Shown piece by piece: positions 50,946 through 60,817 of a stretch of DNA of 64,000 nucleotides. The notes beneath the pieces were generated by a model. That model did not search any database, was not told the origin of the DNA, and saw nothing but the letters and a program-made list of their open reading frames with translations. Position 1 is the stretch's first letter, and every line of letters begins with the position of its first letter. The position numbers and the translations under genes were made by a program. This stretch comes from Ardenticatenaceae bacterium. GTDB taxonomy: Bacteria > Chloroflexota > Anaerolineae > Promineifilales > Promineifilaceae. The stretch is from the NCBI GenBank assembly GCA_020634245.1, contig JACKCC010000016.1, positions 124,001 to 188,000 of the forward strand. Reading direction: 5' to 3'.

Positions 50946-52607
50946 ATGGGATATAAGAGTTTAAGAAATCTGGCATTATTGATTGCTGTTGTTTTGTTAA
51001 TACTTCCCGGAGCCTGGCTGGTGGCTGATAGTACGGCCGTTGCCCAGGCCATACCATATCAAACCGGATTTCCTGTAAAAGATGCTACCAGTACAATCGA
51101 GTTTGCATCTCCATCCGTAATAGACATCAATCGAGACGGGATGAAAGAAGTTCTCACCGCCGATGGGAATGGTTGTGTTTGGGCCTGGGATGTGCAGGGC
51201 CGTGTACTGCCTGGCTTCCCGCTCAAAACAGCCGGTAGTTGTGGGGGAACACCCCGCATCAATGGCCCACTGGCAATTGGCGACGTGAATGGCGATGGAA
51301 TGCTGGAGATTGTAGCCGGTACGCGAGGGATAAGTAACTTGCCCGGACAGCGCGGTAAGGTGTTTGTCTGGCGGGCAAATGGTACGCTCCTGCCAGGTTG
51401 GCCGAAGGAAATGGATTGGAACGTTCAATATGGCAACGATATTGGTGAAGTTTATTCGGTAGCTTTGGCTAATGTGGCCGGCGATGGCCGCCTGGAGGTC
51501 ATTGCCGGAACTAGCAATAATGCCTCTGATGGCGGCAGTTTTGATGAAGAAACACCCAATCTGTACGTCTGGAACGGTGATGGTTCTTTAGTGTCTGGTT
51601 ACCCAACCTGGTATCGCCGGGCTGGTATTTGGGGGTTTGTGGGGGCGGCTAATTTAACCGGAAGTGACCTGGCTGAGGTTGTCGTAGGCCGAGACCAGTT
51701 GTATGTTCATGCGTATGATGCCAACGGTCAGCCATTATCCAATTGGCCGGCGCAAACATATCTTAATCCGGCGGAAACGACGTGGGGCGAGGATTTATAT
51801 ATTGAATTTACGCGTAATGCCCCGGCTATGGCTGACCTGGATGGGGATGGCGTGATGGATATTGTTATTGCCGGCAAAGTGCGGGATCCGAAGCAGAATC
51901 ATGATATTACGAATTCGGCCGTTCTTGTGCTGCAACCCAATGGCCAAAGAAAACCCGGGTGGACAGTTCCTCCTGTTGGAGGGGCGCCTGTTTCCGAGAG
52001 CTACAGCCCGGCGCAGGCTCCAGCCCTGGCCGATGTCAATAATGATGGCCGGTTGGAGGTTATTGTTACGCTCATGGATGGCACGCTGCGAGTTTATACC
52101 TACAGTGGCAGCTTGATGTGGCAGTACAATTTTTCTCAGGGAAGAACTTTATTTGCCAGTGAACCGGTGGTTGGAGATATCAATAGTGATGGCCGGCTGG
52201 ATATTGTTTTTGGTACCTACAGCCCGGATGGCAGTGCTGATAATTATGCGGGCATTCTGGCTGTTAATGGTTCAGGCCAGCTTTTGCCGGGATTTCCACT
52301 GCCGCTTACTGCGGAAGGCGGTTCCGATAAACGGGGTGTTCGTGCTGCGCCAACACTGGCCGATTTAGATGGCGATTGTGATGTGGAGATTTTGGTAGCC
52401 AGCCGGGCGTATGTCTTGTATGCCTGGGATTTGCCCGGCGCTTATAGTTCACAGTTTATGCCCTGGCCTACGGGGCGGCAAAATAATCAACGTACCGGGT
52501 CTTTTGGGGAATATGATACGGCCGTATCTTACCCCAATTCCATTTCATCTTTAAGTGCGCTGAATTACCATACTTATATGCCTATTTTGCGCACCGGCTG
52601 CCGTTAA
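50946..52607 (+). CDS. Secreted FG-GAP/VCBS repeat protein with YMP tail
   Basis: 553 aa from the ATG at 50946, chosen because AAGGAG lies 7 nt upstream; the ATG at 50940 is too close to it. Signal peptide LALLIAVVLLILPGAWLVAD. Residues 40-520 carry Asp-rich loops (IGDVNGDGMLEIVAG, DLDGDGVMDIVIAG, DINSDGRLDIVFG, DLDGDCDVEILVA) of an FG-GAP propeller. The end of the propeller, LYAWDLPGAYSSQFMPW and GRQNNQRTG, matches the paralogue at 6169-8148. The C-terminus is NYHTYMPILRTGCR, a Tyr-Met-Pro form of the shared tail. Probably extracellular adhesion or glycan binding. Confidence 0.88.
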   Translation: MGYKSLRNLALLIAVVLLILPGAWLVADSTAVAQAIPYQTGFPVKDATSTIEFASPSVIDINRDGMKEVLTADGNGCVWAWDVQGRVLPGFPLKTAGSCGGTPRINGPLAIGDVNGDGMLEIVAGTRGISNLPGQRGKVFVWRANGTLLPGWPKEMDWNVQYGNDIGEVYSVALANVAGDGRLEVIAGTSNNASDGGSFDEETPNLYVWNGDGSLVSGYPTWYRRAGIWGFVGAANLTGSDLAEVVVGRDQLYVHAYDANGQPLSNWPAQTYLNPAETTWGEDLYIEFTRNAPAMADLDGDGVMDIVIAGKVRDPKQNHDITNSAVLVLQPNGQRKPGWTVPPVGGAPVSESYSPAQAPALADVNNDGRLEVIVTLMDGTLRVYTYSGSLMWQYNFSQGRTLFASEPVVGDINSDGRLDIVFGTYSPDGSADNYAGILAVNGSGQLLPGFPLPLTAEGGSDKRGVRAAPTLADLDGDCDVEILVASRAYVLYAWDLPGAYSSQFMPWPTGRQNNQRTGSFGEYDTAVSYPNSISSLSALNYHTYMPILRTGCR

Positions 52608-52669
52608 TTCCCCAAAACCGAATGAGAGGTAATGGGTTTGAAAGGGTGATTTTGTTGGCCGTTGCCGGC

Positions 52670-53494
52670 TTAACAGCGGGGTATTGATTGACATTCGCTG
52701 TCTCTTTGGTCGTCCAACTGTTGATAAATTTCCCGTGGATCGGCTGGGAGGAGGGGGAGCAACCATTGTATGGCTGATGGCAAATCGTCTGGGCAATGCG
52801 TACGATTACGATACAGGGTGTGGTCTCGTGTGTCGACCAATGTTCGCCCGACAAAGGCACTTAGCCGTCGAAGTTCTTCATCTTCCTGCATCAACTTTTC
52901 GTAGCTGAGTGTGATTGCGGGGACGGCCGTATCCTTGATTATTTTTAGAACGGCCATGTTGTACAAAGTCCATCCATGCAGCACCCGAAACAATAGGGGT
53001 AGATTGCGTTCCGAAACCTGGTAGCGCCTCAAGAGTTCATCGTAGTGGCGGTAGACAACGATTACCTGGTGTGGCGGCAGTTGCTGCTGCCAGGCGGGAT
53101 ATGTCAGGCAGGTGCGAGGGTCCTTAAAGCCCCAATCGGTATAGGTGTTTTCATACTGGTTGATCAGTGCCTGCATTTTTGATGGTTCCCGGTGTATCAG
53201 GCGGCGGCGCAGGGCGCGGTGCCGAACCAGGGCGACAGAGTCCCTGTTTTGCGGGTAACCGGCCGGATCATAAGCGCTGCGAAACGGCCGTTTCAGCAAA
53301 TAATTTAGCGGGGGAATCAGAAGGCCATGCAAAATTTCCCGGTTCAACGCTTGCGTTGCCCGTCGTTCATACGTGTTGCCGTTGTCATAACTCAGGTCGG
53401 TGGCAAATTCGCCCATATTAATGCCCGATTGGTGCAGCATTTGGCTAACAAGGGTCGTGCCTGATTTGTGCATTCCCAGAATGACGAAAATCAC
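52670..53494 (-). CDS. Sulfotransferase family protein
   Basis: 274 aa. MIFVILGMHKSGTTLVSQML holds the 5'-phosphosulfate loop (GMHKSGTT, residues 7-14). DWGFKDPRTCLTYPAWQQQL and VIVVYRHYDELLRRYQVSER give the 3'-phosphate region with conserved Arg and Ser. The enzyme would move sulfate from PAPS to a hydroxyl of a glycan or lipid. It is convergent with the FG-GAP gene (62-bp gap) and heads into the block containing GT4 and beta-helix genes. Sulfation of the surface glycan is inferred from context. Confidence 0.87.
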   Translation of the reverse strand: MIFVILGMHKSGTTLVSQMLHQSGINMGEFATDLSYDNGNTYERRATQALNREILHGLLIPPLNYLLKRPFRSAYDPAGYPQNRDSVALVRHRALRRRLIHREPSKMQALINQYENTYTDWGFKDPRTCLTYPAWQQQLPPHQVIVVYRHYDELLRRYQVSERNLPLLFRVLHGWTLYNMAVLKIIKDTAVPAITLSYEKLMQEDEELRRLSAFVGRTLVDTRDHTLYRNRTHCPDDLPSAIQWLLPLLPADPREIYQQLDDQRDSECQSIPRC

Positions 53495-53632
53495 TTTCTA
53501 CCTCCGCAAATTATTCGATCAAAACTCGATCAAGCCGCCATCTTTGGTTGGGTGGCTCCCAAATTCAATTTAATGATGACTCCGGGTTTGGGGAGTTCGT
53601 TCATACTGCTATCTGAATTCAAAAAAGATTGT

Positions 53633-54700
53633 CTATTGACTGATGTTGTCGGCTTTGTCATACGTTTCGCAGATCATATCATCAATCAAATAAAGCAAAC
53701 GATTGACGTGTGTTTCCAGTGTGAAGTTTTCCTGAACGGCCTGGTGCGCCTGGTGTTCCAGGCGTTGTACGGCTTCCCGGTTATGGGGATTGAGTACCCA
53801 GTTTAACGCATCCACGTACCCTTGTGATGAGCCATCGACAATCAGGCCAGTTTCCATGTGACGGATATGGTCATGAACGCCCAGTGTATCGGTAACCAGA
53901 GTCGGTTTTCGCAGCCACATGGAGTTGAGATAGGTGCGCTGCCCGGCGGCCCGGCGCAGTCCTGGTTGAATGGCGACGATGTTGGCCGCCGAATTACGGA
54001 GAAGTCCCATGTATTCGTTGTGTGAAACAGGTCCGGCTTGTATGTTGGTGGGAAGGTTGGTACGGCCGTTCAGCAAACGGGTAGCCAGAATGAACTGTAA
54101 ATCGGGCAAGGCCCGTGCCGCTTCCACCAAAGGTTCGTAATCACGATGGGAATTACCCCCGGCAAAAACATATTGCCCAACAGGAACATCTACTTCGGCA
54201 TTTATCTCCGCATCACTCAGCTCATAAAAAAAAGGGCAAAAACGGACTTTCTCAGGTGAGATTTGCCAGATTTGCGGGAAAATCGTCAATTCTTCAGAGG
54301 ATTGAACCAGGAATCGGTCAACAGCCCGGTTGGCCATTTTTATAACTCGTCGTTCGATGGCTCCCCGAAAACCTGTGTTTGGCTCCCACATACAGCCTAA
54401 CATGAGAATCCTGGGCCGCATTTGACGCGGCATTAATCCCATGATAGCCGCCGATAAAAGATCGGGGTGTATGTGACCCCAGGAACTGGCCAGCAGCATA
54501 ATGTCTTCGTGCCTGGCAGCTTGCAGCACACGCCAGATAATTGAAAGTGCGTCTCTAAGTTGGCCTGGAGACGGCCTTTTAATCAAACGAGCGCGGGCGG
54601 CAAACGCAGGGCTGTTCAGGTAATTAATCGTGCTGACAAAATGTACGGGCGCTGCTTTTGTATTGTCTGCACGTGCGTTTGGTGTTTTTACAGTGTTCAT
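53633..54700 (-). CDS. Divergent GT4-like glycosyltransferase
   Basis: 355 aa from the ATG at 54700 (MNTVKTPNARADNTKAAPVH), 9 nt after GGGGAG. The GT-B pattern is visible: HEDIMLLASSWGHIHPDLLS, RAVDRFLVQSSEELTIFPQI, YVFAGGNSHRDYEPLVEAAR and PTLVTDTLGVHDHIRHMETG with LIVDG. The usual EX7E stretch is absent: the corresponding region reads IQPGLRRAAGQRTYLNSMWL. It may be a divergent or specialised enzyme. It lies 138 bp before the sulfotransferase gene and 23 bp after the large beta-helix gene. Confidence 0.72.
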   Translation of the reverse strand: MNTVKTPNARADNTKAAPVHFVSTINYLNSPAFAARARLIKRPSPGQLRDALSIIWRVLQAARHEDIMLLASSWGHIHPDLLSAAIMGLMPRQMRPRILMLGCMWEPNTGFRGAIERRVIKMANRAVDRFLVQSSEELTIFPQIWQISPEKVRFCPFFYELSDAEINAEVDVPVGQYVFAGGNSHRDYEPLVEAARALPDLQFILATRLLNGRTNLPTNIQAGPVSHNEYMGLLRNSAANIVAIQPGLRRAAGQRTYLNSMWLRKPTLVTDTLGVHDHIRHMETGLIVDGSSQGYVDALNWVLNPHNREAVQRLEHQAHQAVQENFTLETHVNRLLYLIDDMICETYDKADNISQ

Positions 54701-54723
54701 AACCGATGCTCCCCGGCATTCCA

Positions 54724-57489
54724 TCAATTATTGGCCAAAGTAATTGGGAGATAAATAAAGTGATCTAAAATCAGAGGCGTTGCCGTCGCCGTTGGGGTAT
54801 TGGTCGTCGTGGCCGTTGCGGTCGCCGTCGCCGTGGCTGTGGCCGTTGAAGTAGCTGTGGCTGTCGCTGTGGCCGTTGCTGTGTTTGTGGGAGTATTGGT
54901 GGGCGTCGACGTTGCCGTAGCTGTAGCCGTGTTGGTCGGCGTTGCTGTATTGGTCGGCGTTGCTGTTGGTTCGTGGATTTCAGTGTTGCGGGCAAATTCC
55001 GATGTATTACCTGTCTGGTCGGTAGAAGTGCCCGTAACCAACTGCCCAACGTTCAAACCACTTACAGCAATTGAAAAGTGACCGGAGGCATCGGCTATGC
55101 CATCGGCAATGAAGATTTTCCCTTCACCGTTATTATCCCCTGTGGGATTGTTGACCAATGTTTTGTCGGAGATGAAAAGCTCGACAAGGCAATTAGCACA
55201 GGCGGTTCCCGAAATTTGATTGGGGGCAGCCTGAGTAATGACAGGGTACGGAATCTGGTCGTTGGGATAATAGGTTGTGCCAAAACATGTGTCTGATTTG
55301 AGACGAATCCCCTGGCTGGCATTCTCATAAATTTTGTTACGGCTAAATGTATTGTGGATGACAGCGCACGGGGTATGGTCGATGATGACGTCATATGGTT
55401 CCCGAATATCGGCGTAGATGCCATATTCGGGATGAAAGGCGATGATGTTGGTGCGAATCTGGTTGCCCTGGCTGCCGGCGGTGATGTAAACGCCGCTGAT
55501 GCCTAAATTCAGACCGGGGTTTGTACCGTTGGGCAATGTTGCTAAATTGGCTTCGTTAATGGCTGAAGGAACGGGAACAGGATCGGCCCAGCCCAGGCCG
55601 GTTGGATAAACGCCGATGAAATTGTCGTATACTTCGTTGTTTTGGGCAGCATAGAAGCGTACCCCGTTGGCGCCATTGCCGACAATGATATTGCGGTAGA
55701 CCTGGTTGAGGTTTATTTCGTCTTCAAAGGTGACGCCCATGTGACCGTTGCCGGCTACGGCCGTTCCCGCAGCATTAAGACCAATGAAATTCCCGACAAA
55801 AAGGTTGTTTTGATTGCCGATCCCATGGGAAATTTCGATGCCGTCACGCAAATTGCCGCCGACGACATTGCGTTCACCGGGCAGCAGACCGCCAATGCGG
55901 TTGTTGTACGCACCTTCGGCCACATCAACCCCGTCGGCGACATTCCGCAGCGGGGTAGAACCATCTTGCTTTAATCCGACATAATTACCTAATATCAAAT
56001 TGTCATGTGAATCGTTTTCGACGTTGATACCGTCTTGATCGTTGCCGGAGACGATGTTGCGTTGTGCGGGCAAGGTGCCGCCAAATGTGTTGTAATCACT
56101 GTATGCAAAACGAACGCCATCCCCTTCATATGGGGCGCCCTGGGCTGTATGGGTGTTGGCGGCATTGGTGCCCACGAAATTGCCTTCAATCCGGTTATGA
56201 TCACCAATGACCCGAATTTGCTGGTGCCAGTCATACAGCGCCAGACCGCGTATTAAGTTGTAGTCGGATAGGACGAGTAAGCCGTAAAGACCCCAGCTTG
56301 TACCATCTCCCTGGATTTCAATTTTGATGACAGCGTTGCCGTTAATATTGTTTGTGTTTTCGGCCGCGCCGCATTGGGTGTAACCGTCGATGGTTATTTC
56401 GTCGTCTTCCAGAGTTAAGGATGAAGCTGGTGTAAGTGTGACCAGGTTGGGGCAGACCCCCTGGTCGTTTCTGATGTTAAATTCTATGGTGTCGGCTCCT
56501 GTGCTGAAGTTGGCTTCGTCTAATGCTGCGCGCAGGGTGCAACGGCCGTTTGCTGTCAGACATATCCCATCACCCACATTGGCATCCGACATATCACTAT
56601 CGTCATTGACGGTAAAGGTGGCGTTAACGGCCGTTATCCCCGAAATATTTGACGGAGTTGATTGAATATCAATATCATTCAACTGTCCCCAATGCGCCAA
56701 TACAGTCTGAATATCGGCGACTGTCAGACAGCCGGAGCCATCTACATCATAAGCTGCGGTGTAATCATTGATACAAAGACCATCTTCTTGTAAATCGGCC
56801 CATTCTGTCATGATCAGGGTTGCATCGGCGTCGTTGATAAATCGGCTGTGTGTCACATCCAGGTCGGATAGAGTGGGGATGCGGGTCTGTGCTGCTTGCA
56901 GCGTGGGTGTAGTGGCTAAAATTGGGTGACCTGCTGAATCTACCAGCATAACCTCATCCAGAGTGAGGGTTTGTGGACCGGCTTTTTGCACAATGAAAGA
57001 AAAAGCAGCCAGTTCTACGGCCGTTCCCGATACCCCTTTTATGGTTTCCAAATCGACTTGATTGAGCGGCGAATCACAGCCGTCAGCCGGGCAGGAGGCT
57101 GCGCCAAAAACAACCGCGCTGTCCCGTCGGACCGGGCCGACCGGGAAAACGGCGGCCTTGTTGGCGCTCATGCCTTGGCCAACAGATGCGCGTAAAAAGC
57201 CGATGCTGCCTTTTTCGTAGCCAATCGCTGCTTGAAAACCGGCTAGGTCGGTCACGTTATCAGCAAACAGCCGGCCGACGATGGTTTCGCCAACGGCAGC
57301 CGACGATGGCATTTCTAAACGTAGGGCAGGTTGATTGGGCTGGGTCTGGATGATGTTGGTCGTGAATACGGCCGTTGCCGGGGGCGTAACAGTGCTCTTA
57401 CCATTTGCCGCGCCTGCCAGAGCCAGACTGGAAAATAATACAGCTAGAACAAATAAGAATACATAAAAATTCGGCTTGCTTTTCCCCAT
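54724..57489 (-). CDS. Secreted multi-domain beta-helix protein (cohesin-, dockerin-, CSLREA-like) with YLP tail
   Basis: 921 aa from the ATG at 57489, preceded by GGAG at 7 nt. Signal peptide FYVFLFVLAVLFSSLALAG. Residues 53-195 resemble a cohesin (LRLEMPSSAAVGETIVGRLF, VELAAFSFIVQKAG). Residues 210-266 hold two Ca-loop motifs of a dockerin (NDADATLIM, YDVDGSGCLTVADIQTVLAH). Residues 290-325 match a CSLREA-type start (DANVGDGICLTANGRCTLRA). A right-handed parallel beta-helix follows (EGNFVGTNAANT, NLILGNYVGLKQDG). Residues 840-905 are a Thr/Ala/Pro stalk, and the end is HFIYLPITLANN. Cell-surface role is inferred. Confidence 0.86.
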   Translation of the reverse strand: MGKSKPNFYVFLFVLAVLFSSLALAGAANGKSTVTPPATAVFTTNIIQTQPNQPALRLEMPSSAAVGETIVGRLFADNVTDLAGFQAAIGYEKGSIGFLRASVGQGMSANKAAVFPVGPVRRDSAVVFGAASCPADGCDSPLNQVDLETIKGVSGTAVELAAFSFIVQKAGPQTLTLDEVMLVDSAGHPILATTPTLQAAQTRIPTLSDLDVTHSRFINDADATLIMTEWADLQEDGLCINDYTAAYDVDGSGCLTVADIQTVLAHWGQLNDIDIQSTPSNISGITAVNATFTVNDDSDMSDANVGDGICLTANGRCTLRAALDEANFSTGADTIEFNIRNDQGVCPNLVTLTPASSLTLEDDEITIDGYTQCGAAENTNNINGNAVIKIEIQGDGTSWGLYGLLVLSDYNLIRGLALYDWHQQIRVIGDHNRIEGNFVGTNAANTHTAQGAPYEGDGVRFAYSDYNTFGGTLPAQRNIVSGNDQDGINVENDSHDNLILGNYVGLKQDGSTPLRNVADGVDVAEGAYNNRIGGLLPGERNVVGGNLRDGIEISHGIGNQNNLFVGNFIGLNAAGTAVAGNGHMGVTFEDEINLNQVYRNIIVGNGANGVRFYAAQNNEVYDNFIGVYPTGLGWADPVPVPSAINEANLATLPNGTNPGLNLGISGVYITAGSQGNQIRTNIIAFHPEYGIYADIREPYDVIIDHTPCAVIHNTFSRNKIYENASQGIRLKSDTCFGTTYYPNDQIPYPVITQAAPNQISGTACANCLVELFISDKTLVNNPTGDNNGEGKIFIADGIADASGHFSIAVSGLNVGQLVTGTSTDQTGNTSEFARNTEIHEPTATPTNTATPTNTATATATSTPTNTPTNTATATATATATSTATATATATATATTTNTPTATATPLILDHFIYLPITLANN

Positions 57490-57493
57490 GATA

Positions 57494-58135
57494 CTACTCC
57501 GTTTGTAACACCAGATGAGAGACAATGTCCTTCATCACCTGATCAATAGGCTGAGAGGCGTCGATGACACGGCCGTTAGGCAATTTTTGCAGCAGTTGTA
57601 AATAAGCCGCTCTCAATTCCTCAGCTTTTTTTACCGATAATTCCTGTTTGCGTGCCTGAAGAACAGCAATTGGGGCATCCAGCAAAAAGACATTTTGTGG
57701 TCTGGGTGCCAGCCGGATTGCCCAGTAAACCAGGCCCACCGGTCCGCCATAACGGTAACGCAGTGGATCGGCAATCAAATCCAGCAAGGCATGACGATCT
57801 GTAATCACCAGTTCGCCACGGCGGCGCGCCGGTCGAATGGTGCGCCAGTAGCCAATATGCCAATCCAGAACCATTGCCAGCAGCTTCAAGACTGATTTGA
57901 TTGGGCCGTGCGCGGGTTTCCCATAATGCGTGATCCCGGCTGCTCCCCCTTCCGATTGGCCGGTACGATAGACAACGCCCGGCCGCCGGTGTATGACAGT
58001 AATGGCAAGCGGTTGAAGCTGTTCTTCCAATGTTTCTAAAACAGTGGATTTCCCGCTGCCGTCAAGGCCAAGTAGCGTTACCCAGGGCAGTGGCCGTGGC
58101 GCATTTAGCAGGGTAGAAAACAGGTTGGGGTTCAT
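57494..58135 (-). CDS. Thymidylate-kinase-like P-loop NTPase
   Basis: 213 aa. VTLLGLDGSGKSTVLETLEE is the P-loop (residues 21-31), RRGELVITDRHALLDLIADP the DR motif near 108, and RPQNVFLLDAPIAVLQARKQ the LID-proximal beta strand. True Tmk is usually about 205 aa with DRY; here DRH and the GLD P-loop suggest a divergent nucleotide or other small-molecule kinase. Such genes recur in surface-glycan loci. It ends 4 bp before the beta-helix gene and starts 16 bp after the right-handed beta-helix gene. Confidence 0.8.
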   Translation of the reverse strand: MNPNLFSTLLNAPRPLPWVTLLGLDGSGKSTVLETLEEQLQPLAITVIHRRPGVVYRTGQSEGGAAGITHYGKPAHGPIKSVLKLLAMVLDWHIGYWRTIRPARRRGELVITDRHALLDLIADPLRYRYGGPVGLVYWAIRLAPRPQNVFLLDAPIAVLQARKQELSVKKAEELRAAYLQLLQKLPNGRVIDASQPIDQVMKDIVSHLVLQTE

Positions 58136-58151
58136 GATTGGCTCATCAAAG

Positions 58152-59657
58152 TTAAGAACTACACTCTAATTTAGGCAAAATCAGTTCGTAGGCTCCGATA
58201 TCGGGTAGTTGATCCAATTCCCGCATATTGCCTAAAATGTCGTCAACGGGTGCGTATGCCGGATCGGCCGTATCAATGGTTGCACTACATGGATCGGGGA
58301 CAGCATAGGTTTGCACCAGATTGATAAATGCTTCTCGAATAGTGGTTGAGCCGTCAGCGAAACGGCCGTTTTCCGGCTCCCATCGTGGCAGCAGCACAGT
58401 CCCTACAGCCGCCAATAAGGGATTATCAACCAATCGCTGGGGGTCATCTAGATAATTTACCAATTCCCGGTCATCCAGGGGAAGCGAGTTGCCCCCATTC
58501 CAATACAAATTGTTCAACAGGGTATAAGAATCCGTCTCACGGGGCGGCGTATCAGAAAAATCATTTTCTTCAGCCAGATTCGCACCCATCGTTCCGGTGG
58601 GATCCGACCAGATATTGTTGTAAAAGTCGATCTGCTGGTTGTTGGGATTCTTATTCTGCGTATCCAGGCGCATGGCGAAAGCTTTGGATGGCAGGTCGCC
58701 CACAATAGTGTTGTGGCGAAAGACCAGATTGCGGATGCCTCGTACCACCAGGACTGCCCGCATTGGATTAGGCGAGTTGCCTAGCATCAAATTGTTTTCG
58801 ATACGAACATCGCTGGCTTGAAAATAGGAAACAGAATCCTCGCCTACCGCGATGAAAGAGTTGCTGATGTCTCCTTCCCAATTCAGCAAGATATTGCGGC
58901 GGACAATAATATTATGGCTTCCTAAATTGGCGTCATGATCGCCATTGCTGTCTTTGATGACGATATAGCTGCCCATGTCGTTGTTGTTGACACGGCCGCT
59001 GCCAGCAAAATCGTTAAAGAAAATATTATCCTGAATAATGACATCGGTAACGCTGTTAATGTCGATATGACTGTCAAGCCCCGGTCCGCCCTGGTTATAA
59101 AATATGTTACCGGAAAACGTCACCTGCCGGGCGCCATTATTCAATTTGACGATGTCATCGTTATAACTGTCATGTAATACATTGTTGCGGAAAACGATCC
59201 GGCTGACAGCATCTTCGTCTCCGGAAACATCGCCGCGTAAATCCTGAATTTGTATCACGTAAGGCTCAGCTCCGGGGCCGCTGTGGGCAATATCAAACCC
59301 TTCCAGGGTAATCCCCTGCCCATAGAAGCAGGTAACAACGATATGGTCGTGACGCAGGCGGGCCTGATAGGGCACGGCCGAACGCACGGTGACGCCCATG
59401 ATGAATGTCCCCCGCAGATCTACCTGGCCAAAGTAGGTGCCTGGCTGGACTAAAATAGTGGTTCCATCGGGGACGCTGTCCAAAGCATGGCTGATAGTTG
59501 CCCAGGGTCTTGCTTCGGAGCCGTTTCCAGTTGTGTCGCTGCCGTTGACGGCGACGTAATAGAATGTTTCCTGCGGCAGTACGGCCGTTCCGCTATTCCA
59601 AGCGCAGTTAAGCCCTAACATGGCAAGAAATAGCAGGAGCAAATACCGCTTACGCAT
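58152..59657 (-). CDS. Exported right-handed parallel beta-helix protein
   Basis: 501 aa. MRKRYLLLLFLAMLGLNCAW is a signal peptide with a Cys, but Asn before it makes a poor lipobox, so lipoprotein status is doubtful. TFYYVAVNGSDTTGNGSEAR, PWATISHALDSVPDGTTILV and QPGTYFGQV are the DUF1565/pectate-lyase-like opening; repeated segments such as RIVFRNNVLHDSYNDDIVK and VIIQDNIFFNDFAG build the helix. It ends DIGAYELILPKLECSS, without the Tyr-Leu-Pro tail. Its start overlaps the GT4 stop by 1 nt. It may be a polysaccharide lyase, epimerase or binding protein. Confidence 0.83.
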   Translation of the reverse strand: MRKRYLLLLFLAMLGLNCAWNSGTAVLPQETFYYVAVNGSDTTGNGSEARPWATISHALDSVPDGTTILVQPGTYFGQVDLRGTFIMGVTVRSAVPYQARLRHDHIVVTCFYGQGITLEGFDIAHSGPGAEPYVIQIQDLRGDVSGDEDAVSRIVFRNNVLHDSYNDDIVKLNNGARQVTFSGNIFYNQGGPGLDSHIDINSVTDVIIQDNIFFNDFAGSGRVNNNDMGSYIVIKDSNGDHDANLGSHNIIVRRNILLNWEGDISNSFIAVGEDSVSYFQASDVRIENNLMLGNSPNPMRAVLVVRGIRNLVFRHNTIVGDLPSKAFAMRLDTQNKNPNNQQIDFYNNIWSDPTGTMGANLAEENDFSDTPPRETDSYTLLNNLYWNGGNSLPLDDRELVNYLDDPQRLVDNPLLAAVGTVLLPRWEPENGRFADGSTTIREAFINLVQTYAVPDPCSATIDTADPAYAPVDDILGNMRELDQLPDIGAYELILPKLECSS

Positions 59658-60817
59658 CAGGAAATCTCCCTCTTGGCAGCGTTAACAACCGGTCCCAAAA
59701 TTTCTGCCAGTCGTTCGGCCACATGATCCCAGGTGAAATGCATTTCTACGCGCCGGCGGGCAGCCGAACCATATTGTTTCCTTATCGTTGGATCAGACAT
59801 TAATTGCATTATGGCCCTGGCTAGCTCATCAATATTTTCTGGCTGCACCAACAGCCCGGTTTGCTCATGCTCGATAATTTCAGTCATTGCATCATCAGCA
59901 ACGCCAATACAGGGCAGGCCAAAAGCCATAGCTTCCAGTAGAACATCTCCCCATGTTTCCAGGCGCGATGGCAGCACAAAAAGATCAGCTTGATGGAACA
60001 AATTTATAATCTTGTCCCGGCTCCAGGATGATGGACAACAGTATACGCCTTCCTGTAACAGGTCCAGCGGAATCGGGTCTCGTGTTAAAAACAGGAGTTG
60101 GGCATCTGGAATTTGCTTGCGCACCTGGGCAAACGCGGCCAGTACCAAATCGCCGCCTTTACGGTAAAAATCATTGCCGATGAAGAGGGCTGTTGGCGGG
60201 CCATCCGTTTGGCGAGGCTCCAAAACAGGTAGAGATGGGAAATTAACCCCGCCGCCGACAACGGTTATTTTGTTGGAGGGAATGCCATAATGTTCAATGA
60301 TGGAGTGGCAGGCCATTTGGCTGCGAGTGCAAATGTGGGCTGCTCGTTGATAAGCCTGTCGTTCCAGGTTGAACCAGGTTTGCCGTTGTTTGGGTGACAG
60401 CGGTGAACGCCCGACGGTTGGCTTTTGTGCAGAAAGATACGAAGTATAGTCAGTGTAAATGACGCTTGGAAGCTGGTTTGGCGGCCAACAGGCGTCGAAC
60501 ATGACGCCGACCTGCAAGACGACATCGGCTTGCTGTTTTAGCTGGGAAATTTGGTTGGAGACAGCCTGGGAGCGTCGATGGAATGCTAAGATGTTTTTGT
60601 AGAAGCGCTGCTGCCAATGGTACCGTTGGGGATGAAAGGTGAGCAGTGCATTCAGCCAACGATTCCATCCGGTTAAATTGGCGTCAATTGTTTGGATGAG
60701 GGAAAGGTGTTGGGCAACGGCCGTAAACAAATATCCATACTTCACACTGGCAGCCGGCATATTGACCACATCGCCCATGGTAACGCCGATGACACGGATG
60801 GGATTGGATTTCATCAT
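59657..60817 (-). CDS. Glycosyltransferase family 4
   Basis: 386 aa from ATGATG at 60817, overlapping the GT2 stop; an open frame of 24 further codons is antisense shadow. IRVIGVTMGDVVNMPAASVK opens the fold; VDFNACWPP-like acceptor region (GVMFDACWPPNQLPSVIYTD) follows. C-terminal: ALFIGNDFYRKGGDLVLAAF, LETWGDVLLEAMAFGLPCIG with EX7E, and DDAMTEIIEHEQTGLLV. In one coupled row with GT2 (upstream) and beta-helix gene (downstream, 1-nt overlap). Substrate unknown. Confidence 0.87.
   Translation of the reverse strand: MMKSNPIRVIGVTMGDVVNMPAASVKYGYLFTAVAQHLSLIQTIDANLTGWNRWLNALLTFHPQRYHWQQRFYKNILAFHRRSQAVSNQISQLKQQADVVLQVGVMFDACWPPNQLPSVIYTDYTSYLSAQKPTVGRSPLSPKQRQTWFNLERQAYQRAAHICTRSQMACHSIIEHYGIPSNKITVVGGGVNFPSLPVLEPRQTDGPPTALFIGNDFYRKGGDLVLAAFAQVRKQIPDAQLLFLTRDPIPLDLLQEGVYCCPSSWSRDKIINLFHQADLFVLPSRLETWGDVLLEAMAFGLPCIGVADDAMTEIIEHEQTGLLVQPENIDELARAIMQLMSDPTIRKQYGSAARRRVEMHFTWDHVAERLAEILGPVVNAAKREIS

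Noticed and set aside
54800..55081. Plus-strand Val/Ala-rich frame
   Set aside because: It is the antisense reading of the Thr/Ala/Pro stalk.
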